Part shown: positions 60,571 to 64,000 of the stretch, piece by piece
How positions within the stretch are numbered: position 1 is the stretch's first letter
How the letters are laid out: each line of letters opens with the position of its first letter
From: Paracoccus kondratievae
Lineage (GTDB): Bacteria; Pseudomonadota; Alphaproteobacteria; Rhodobacterales; Rhodobacteraceae
Assembly (NCBI RefSeq): GCF_009301415.1
Contig: NZ_CP045074.1
Span: 248,001-312,000, forward strand
Reading direction: 5' to 3'
Length of the DNA: 64,000 bases
Program-made: the position numbers and the translations under genes
Notes under the pieces: generated by a model
The model's input: the letters and a program-made list of their open reading frames with translations, nothing else
Databases searched by the model: none
What the model was told of the DNA's origin: nothing

Positions 60571-61368
60571 ATGAAACTGAACCGCCGCACTTTTGCCGTG
60601 CTTGCCGCCGGGGCCTTGGCCATGGGGATGGGCCTGTCCGCCAGTGCTGCCGATCTTGAGACGATCAAGCGGGCAGGGGCCATTCGCATCGGTATGCTTG
60701 TCGATTTTCCGCCCTTTGGCGTCCAGGATGTCTCGGGCAAGCCCGATGGCTATGACGCCGATGTGGCCAAGGCGCTTGGCGAATTTCTGGGGGTCCAGGC
60801 CCAGATCGTGCCGGTGACCGGGCCGAACCGCATTCCCTATCTGCTTTCGGGACAGGTCGATGTGCTGGTCGCCTCGCTTGGCATCACGGCAGAACGGGCC
60901 GAAAAGGTCTCTTTCTCAAAGCCCTATGCAGGGATCAGCATCGCCATTTATGGCGACAGCGGGCTGGAGGTTAAGGACGCAGCTGGGCTTGCCGGACAGT
61001 CGGTCGCCGTGGCCCGGGCCTCGACCCAGGATACCGGTGTGACCGAGGTGGCGCCGCAGGGCACCGACATCCGCCGCTTTGACGATGACGCCAGCGCCGT
61101 ACAGGCCCTGATGTCGGGTCAGGTCAAGCTGATCGGCCTGTCCAACGTGGTGTTCTCGCAGCTTACCGGCGTTGCCGGGGACCGTTTCGATAAAAAGTTT
61201 GACCTGTCGAGCCAGGTTCAGGGCATTGCGGTCGCGCCGGGATCGGATGCGCTGCTTGAACAGATCAACGCGTTTGTCGAGCAGGCGAAATCCGACGGCA
61301 CGCTGGACCAGATCCATGAAAAATGGCTGGGTGAGCCGCTTCCCGATTTCGTCAAGAACGCCCAGTGA
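60571..61368 (+). CDS. Polar amino-acid-type ABC transporter substrate-binding protein
   Basis: Family 3 binding protein of 265 residues with a signal peptide (MKLNRRTFAVLAAGALAMGMGLSASA, cleavage near ASAA). The RIGMLVDFPPFGVQDVSGKPDGYDADVAKALG and ITAERAEKVSFSKPY segments are diagnostic. GGGAGGAG before the ATG at 60571. The ligand is unknown; the neighbours suggest a hydroxy or sugar acid rather than an amino acid. Confidence 0.92.
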   Translation: MKLNRRTFAVLAAGALAMGMGLSASAADLETIKRAGAIRIGMLVDFPPFGVQDVSGKPDGYDADVAKALGEFLGVQAQIVPVTGPNRIPYLLSGQVDVLVASLGITAERAEKVSFSKPYAGISIAIYGDSGLEVKDAAGLAGQSVAVARASTQDTGVTEVAPQGTDIRRFDDDASAVQALMSGQVKLIGLSNVVFSQLTGVAGDRFDKKFDLSSQVQGIAVAPGSDALLEQINAFVEQAKSDGTLDQIHEKWLGEPLPDFVKNAQ

Positions 61369-61424
61369 CACCCGCCGCGCGGCCTCGGCAGGGCCGCGCG
61401 CCATCCGAAGGGGAGAGAGCAGCT

Positions 61425-62159
61425 ATGACCGAAGCCGCCATCATCATGCGCTCTGTGAACAAATATTACGGTGCCTATCATGCGCTGGTCGACATCAATC
61501 TGACCGTTGCGCGGGGCGAACGTATCGTCATCTGCGGGCCGTCTGGTTCGGGAAAATCGACACTTATCCGCACCATCAATCAGCTTGAGCCGATTGAATC
61601 CGGCACGATCGTTGTCGACGGGGTCGAGCTGACGGCAGGGGGCGAAAACGTGGCCCGGGTGCGTCAGGATGTCGGCATGGTCTTTCAGTCCTTCAACCTG
61701 TTTCCGCATATGACCGTGCTGGAAAACTGCGTCCTCGCACCGATGAAGACGCGCAAGATCCCGCGTGCCGAGGCCGAGGCGACGGCGCGAAAATATCTTG
61801 AGCGGGTGCGCATCCCGGAACAGGCCGACAAATATCCCGCCCAGCTGTCCGGCGGTCAGCAACAGCGCGTCGCTATCGCACGGGCATTGTGCATGAAACC
61901 GCGGATCATGCTCTTTGATGAACCCACCTCGGCCCTTGACCCCGAGATGGTCAAAGAGGTCCTCGACACGATGATCGACCTTGCCCGCGAAGGGATGACC
62001 ATGCTGTGCGTTACCCATGAGATGGACTTTGCCCGTGCGGTCGCGGACCGGGTCATCTTTATGGACAAGGGTGTGATCGTTGAGGAAAACGCCCCGGAAG
62101 AGTTTTTTAACAACCCAAAGAATGAGCGGTTGCAGAATTTTCTGGGACAGATCGCATGA
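61425..62159 (+). CDS. Polar amino-acid-type ABC transporter ATPase
   Basis: GlnQ/HisP-type ATPase of 244 residues: Walker A GPSGSGKST, signature LSGGQQQRV, Walker B IMLFDEPTSALDPE, H-loop CVTHEMDFA. GGGGAGAGAG precedes ATG 61425. It powers the permease pair. Its stop overlaps the dehydrogenase start. Confidence 0.93.
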   Translation: MTEAAIIMRSVNKYYGAYHALVDINLTVARGERIVICGPSGSGKSTLIRTINQLEPIESGTIVVDGVELTAGGENVARVRQDVGMVFQSFNLFPHMTVLENCVLAPMKTRKIPRAEAEATARKYLERVRIPEQADKYPAQLSGGQQQRVAIARALCMKPRIMLFDEPTSALDPEMVKEVLDTMIDLAREGMTMLCVTHEMDFARAVADRVIFMDKGVIVEENAPEEFFNNPKNERLQNFLGQIA

Positions 62160-63076
62160 CCCGTCCCCGCGTCCTCGCCCTGGCTGAGATAAAGCCCCCG
62201 GAAATGGCTGCGCGGCTTGATGCCGATTATCATGTCATCCACGACCTTACCGAGGCAGCGGATGCCGAGGTGGTCCTGACTGCGGGCAATGTCGGTATTT
62301 CGGCGCAGCAGATGGCGCAGCTGCCGGCGTTGCGGCTGATCGCTGTGAACGGGGTCGGCGTTGATGTCGTCGATCTGGCCGAGGCACAGCGACGCGGCAT
62401 TGCAGTTACCACCACCCCGGATGTTCTGTCGCTTGCAGTGGCTGAAACCGCGCTTGCGCTGGCATTGGCCGCAGGTCGCCGCATTGCCGAGGGCGACCGC
62501 TTTGTGCGTGCAGGCAAATGGGCTTTGGGCGGCAAGCTTCCGCTGGGTCTTTCCGTGCTTGAGCGGCGCGCGGGCATCCTCGGCTATGGCCGCATCGGGC
62601 GGCGGCTCGCCGATCTGCTGCGTGGCATGGGGATGGAGGTTCTGTATACCGCTCGCAGCGAAAGGGCAGACAGTCCCGACACCTTTCGCCCCGATGCGCT
62701 GATGCTGGCGCAAGATTGCGACCTGCTTTTTGTGACCGCAGCCGGGGGCAGCGAGACGCGCGGCCTTGTCGATGCCAAAGTGCTGGCTGCGCTGGGGCAG
62801 GGGGGGATTGTTGTCAATGTCGCACGCGGCCCGGTGGTTGAGACTGCCGCACTTGTTGCGGCGTTGAATGCCGGGACCATCGCCGGGGCCGGTCTGGATG
62901 TTTTTGATGATGAGCCGCATGTGCCGCAGGCACTACGGGACGCGCCAAATTGTGTGCTGACCCCGCATATCGGTTCGGCCACTGCCGAGGCGCGACGCGC
63001 CATGGCGCAGTTGGTTCTGGACAATATCGCGGCTTATTTCGCAGGCCAGCCGCTGCTTACCCCCTATGAGGTATAA
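62156..63076 (+). CDS. D-2-hydroxyacid dehydrogenase
   Basis: NAD(P)-dependent oxidoreductase of 306 residues of the glyoxylate/hydroxypyruvate reductase group. The dinucleotide motif is GYGRIG. The catalytic Arg is in NVARGPVV, the Glu in DEPHVP and the His in LTPHIGSAT. It would interconvert a 2-hydroxy acid and a 2-oxo acid, feeding the downstream kinase. It overlaps the ATPase gene by four bases. Confidence 0.9.
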   Translation: MTRPRVLALAEIKPPEMAARLDADYHVIHDLTEAADAEVVLTAGNVGISAQQMAQLPALRLIAVNGVGVDVVDLAEAQRRGIAVTTTPDVLSLAVAETALALALAAGRRIAEGDRFVRAGKWALGGKLPLGLSVLERRAGILGYGRIGRRLADLLRGMGMEVLYTARSERADSPDTFRPDALMLAQDCDLLFVTAAGGSETRGLVDAKVLAALGQGGIVVNVARGPVVETAALVAALNAGTIAGAGLDVFDDEPHVPQALRDAPNCVLTPHIGSATAEARRAMAQLVLDNIAAYFAGQPLLTPYEV

Positions 63077-63077
63077 G

Positions 63078-64000
63078 ATGCGCTACCTTTGCATCGGTGA
63101 ACCGCTGGTCGAGTTCACAGCCCGTCGCGATACCCCTTCGACCTTTGACCGGCGTGCCGGGGGTGACACGCTGAACAGCGCGATTTATCTCGCGCGGCTT
63201 TTGCCTCCGGGTTCGGTCGGTTACCTGTCGCGCCTTGGCGATGACGCGATGAGCATATGGCTGCGCAGCGTCATGACGACCGAAGGTATCCGCGATCTGT
63301 GCTCGACCGAGGCGGGCGGGCGTCCCGGGCTTAGCTTCATCTCGACCGATGCGAGGGGTGAGCGCAGCTTTCTTTATTGGCGCGAACAAGCCCCGGCGCG
63401 GCGCATGTTTCTGAATGGCGGGGACGCGCGTGATGCTGTCGCCAATGCCGGAACCGTTCTTCTGTCCGGGATCACTCTGGCGATCCTTGAACCTGAAAGC
63501 CGCGAACAGCTTTTCTGGGCACTGGAGCAACGCAGCGGGGCAGGGGGGCGCATTGTCCTTGATACCAATTATCGCCCCGCGCTTTGGCCCGATGTTGCGA
63601 CGGCACAGGCGGTGATCGGGCGGGCAGCTTCGCTGGCAAGCCTGATCCTGCCCTCGCTTGACGATCTGGCGGGTTGTTTTGGCGCTACTGATCTTGCCGC
63701 TGCGATGAATGCGCTGACCAGCCTTGGCGGGGCCGAAATCGCCCTGACCACCGGGGGCGGTGAGGTGATGTATCGCCCGCCCGGCCAGGACGCGATCCAG
63801 ACCTATCCGCTGCCGCCCATGGTCGCGGCTGTCGATACCACAGGTGCGGGCGACAGCTTCAACGCCGGCTGGCTTGTCGCGCGGGATGCGGGTCTGCCCC
63901 CTGATCGGGCGGTGGCTTTGGCGGCGCAGCTTGCCTCGGTCGTCGTCACACATCCCGGTGCGGTGATCCCGCGCGATGCGATGCCCGATCTGGGGCTGAG
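63078..64000 (+). CDS. PfkB-family sugar kinase, 2-keto-3-deoxygluconate kinase-like (3' end outside window)
   Basis: Ribokinase-fold kinase; 307 complete codons are visible before the window ends and no stop is reached. It opens MRYLCIGEPLVEFTARRD, has the substrate segment RRAGGDTLNSAIYLARLL and carries the phosphoryl-transfer motif DTTGAGDSFNAG with catalytic Asp. With the dehydrogenase next door, 2-keto-3-deoxygluconate or another keto sugar acid is the likely substrate. It follows the dehydrogenase with one base between genes, so the operon is intact here. Confidence 0.85.
   Translation, partial: MRYLCIGEPLVEFTARRDTPSTFDRRAGGDTLNSAIYLARLLPPGSVGYLSRLGDDAMSIWLRSVMTTEGIRDLCSTEAGGRPGLSFISTDARGERSFLYWREQAPARRMFLNGGDARDAVANAGTVLLSGITLAILEPESREQLFWALEQRSGAGGRIVLDTNYRPALWPDVATAQAVIGRAASLASLILPSLDDLAGCFGATDLAAAMNALTSLGGAEIALTTGGGEVMYRPPGQDAIQTYPLPPMVAAVDTTGAGDSFNAGWLVARDAGLPPDRAVALAAQLASVVVTHPGAVIPRDAMPDLGL

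Noticed and set aside
1..64000. tRNA, rRNA genes or CRISPR arrays
   Set aside because: No clover-leaf, conserved rRNA block or regularly spaced direct repeats were noticed.

Overview
The window is GC-rich DNA from an alphaproteobacterium, most likely Paracoccus or a close relative. The evidence is a complete methylamine dehydrogenase cluster in the Paracoccus order (mauFBEDACJGMN), a nosCRZDFYLX nitrous-oxide reductase operon including the Paracoccus-type nosC, a pseudoazurin gene, and alphaproteobacterial repABC replication genes. The repABC genes show that this is an extrachromosomal replicon (megaplasmid or chromid), so it carries both methylotrophy and the last step of denitrification. 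No tRNA, rRNA, CRISPR array or intact insertion sequence was seen.

Layout. 1-2920: dctBD two-component system, truncated at the left edge; DctD lacks the sigma-54 contact motif. 2917-4010: a nucleotidyltransferase-fold gene behind two near-identical 28-bp palindromes. 4022-12148: mauFBEDACJGMN on the minus strand, with a co-oriented LysR regulator upstream (12392-13255). 13342-22991: nosCRZDFYLX plus a small membrane protein gene, behind an FNR/NNR box. 23166-25862: azoR and two LysR regulators. 26010-33025: a dipeptide-type ABC importer followed by a CocE/NonD hydrolase, probably for uptake and hydrolysis of an acylated or peptide-like compound. 33107-36923: an accessory island with an H-type lectin, a small lipoprotein, a 72-residue protein, a Hint-domain protein of mixed base composition, a perfect 18-bp inverted repeat and a serine recombinase. 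37338-39507: divergent ampC/ampR. 39528-42914: DUF2189 membrane protein, an unknown 85-residue protein, a LysR regulator and a pirin.

43349-48567: a possible Zur-type box and an AztD-like zinc chaperone, then a cobalamin riboswitch followed by a BtuFCD-type importer whose last gene encodes pseudoazurin. 48664-51069: a decayed mannose locus (a manA remnant joined to a frameshifted GH130 phosphorylase) and an intact phosphohexomutase. 51116-53920: FMN riboswitch with ribH, a GFA-family gene, and a nucleobase permease behind a candidate xanthine riboswitch. 54454-57965: repA, repB, antisense RNA, repC and a parS-like palindrome. 58127-64000: a LacI regulator with a clear promoter/operator, followed by a polar amino-acid-type ABC transporter, a 2-hydroxyacid dehydrogenase and a PfkB-family (2-keto-3-deoxygluconate-type) kinase cut by the right edge.

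How the parts fit together. Mau delivers electrons from methylamine to the copper protein amicyanin, and Nos consumes electrons from cytochrome or pseudoazurin. Several regions are copper-, cobalt- or zinc-linked. The most unusual points are the pseudoazurin gene inside a cobalamin-riboswitch operon, the inverted repeat beside the serine recombinase and Hint gene, the twin palindromes at 3936-4010, and the DctD that has lost GAFTGA.
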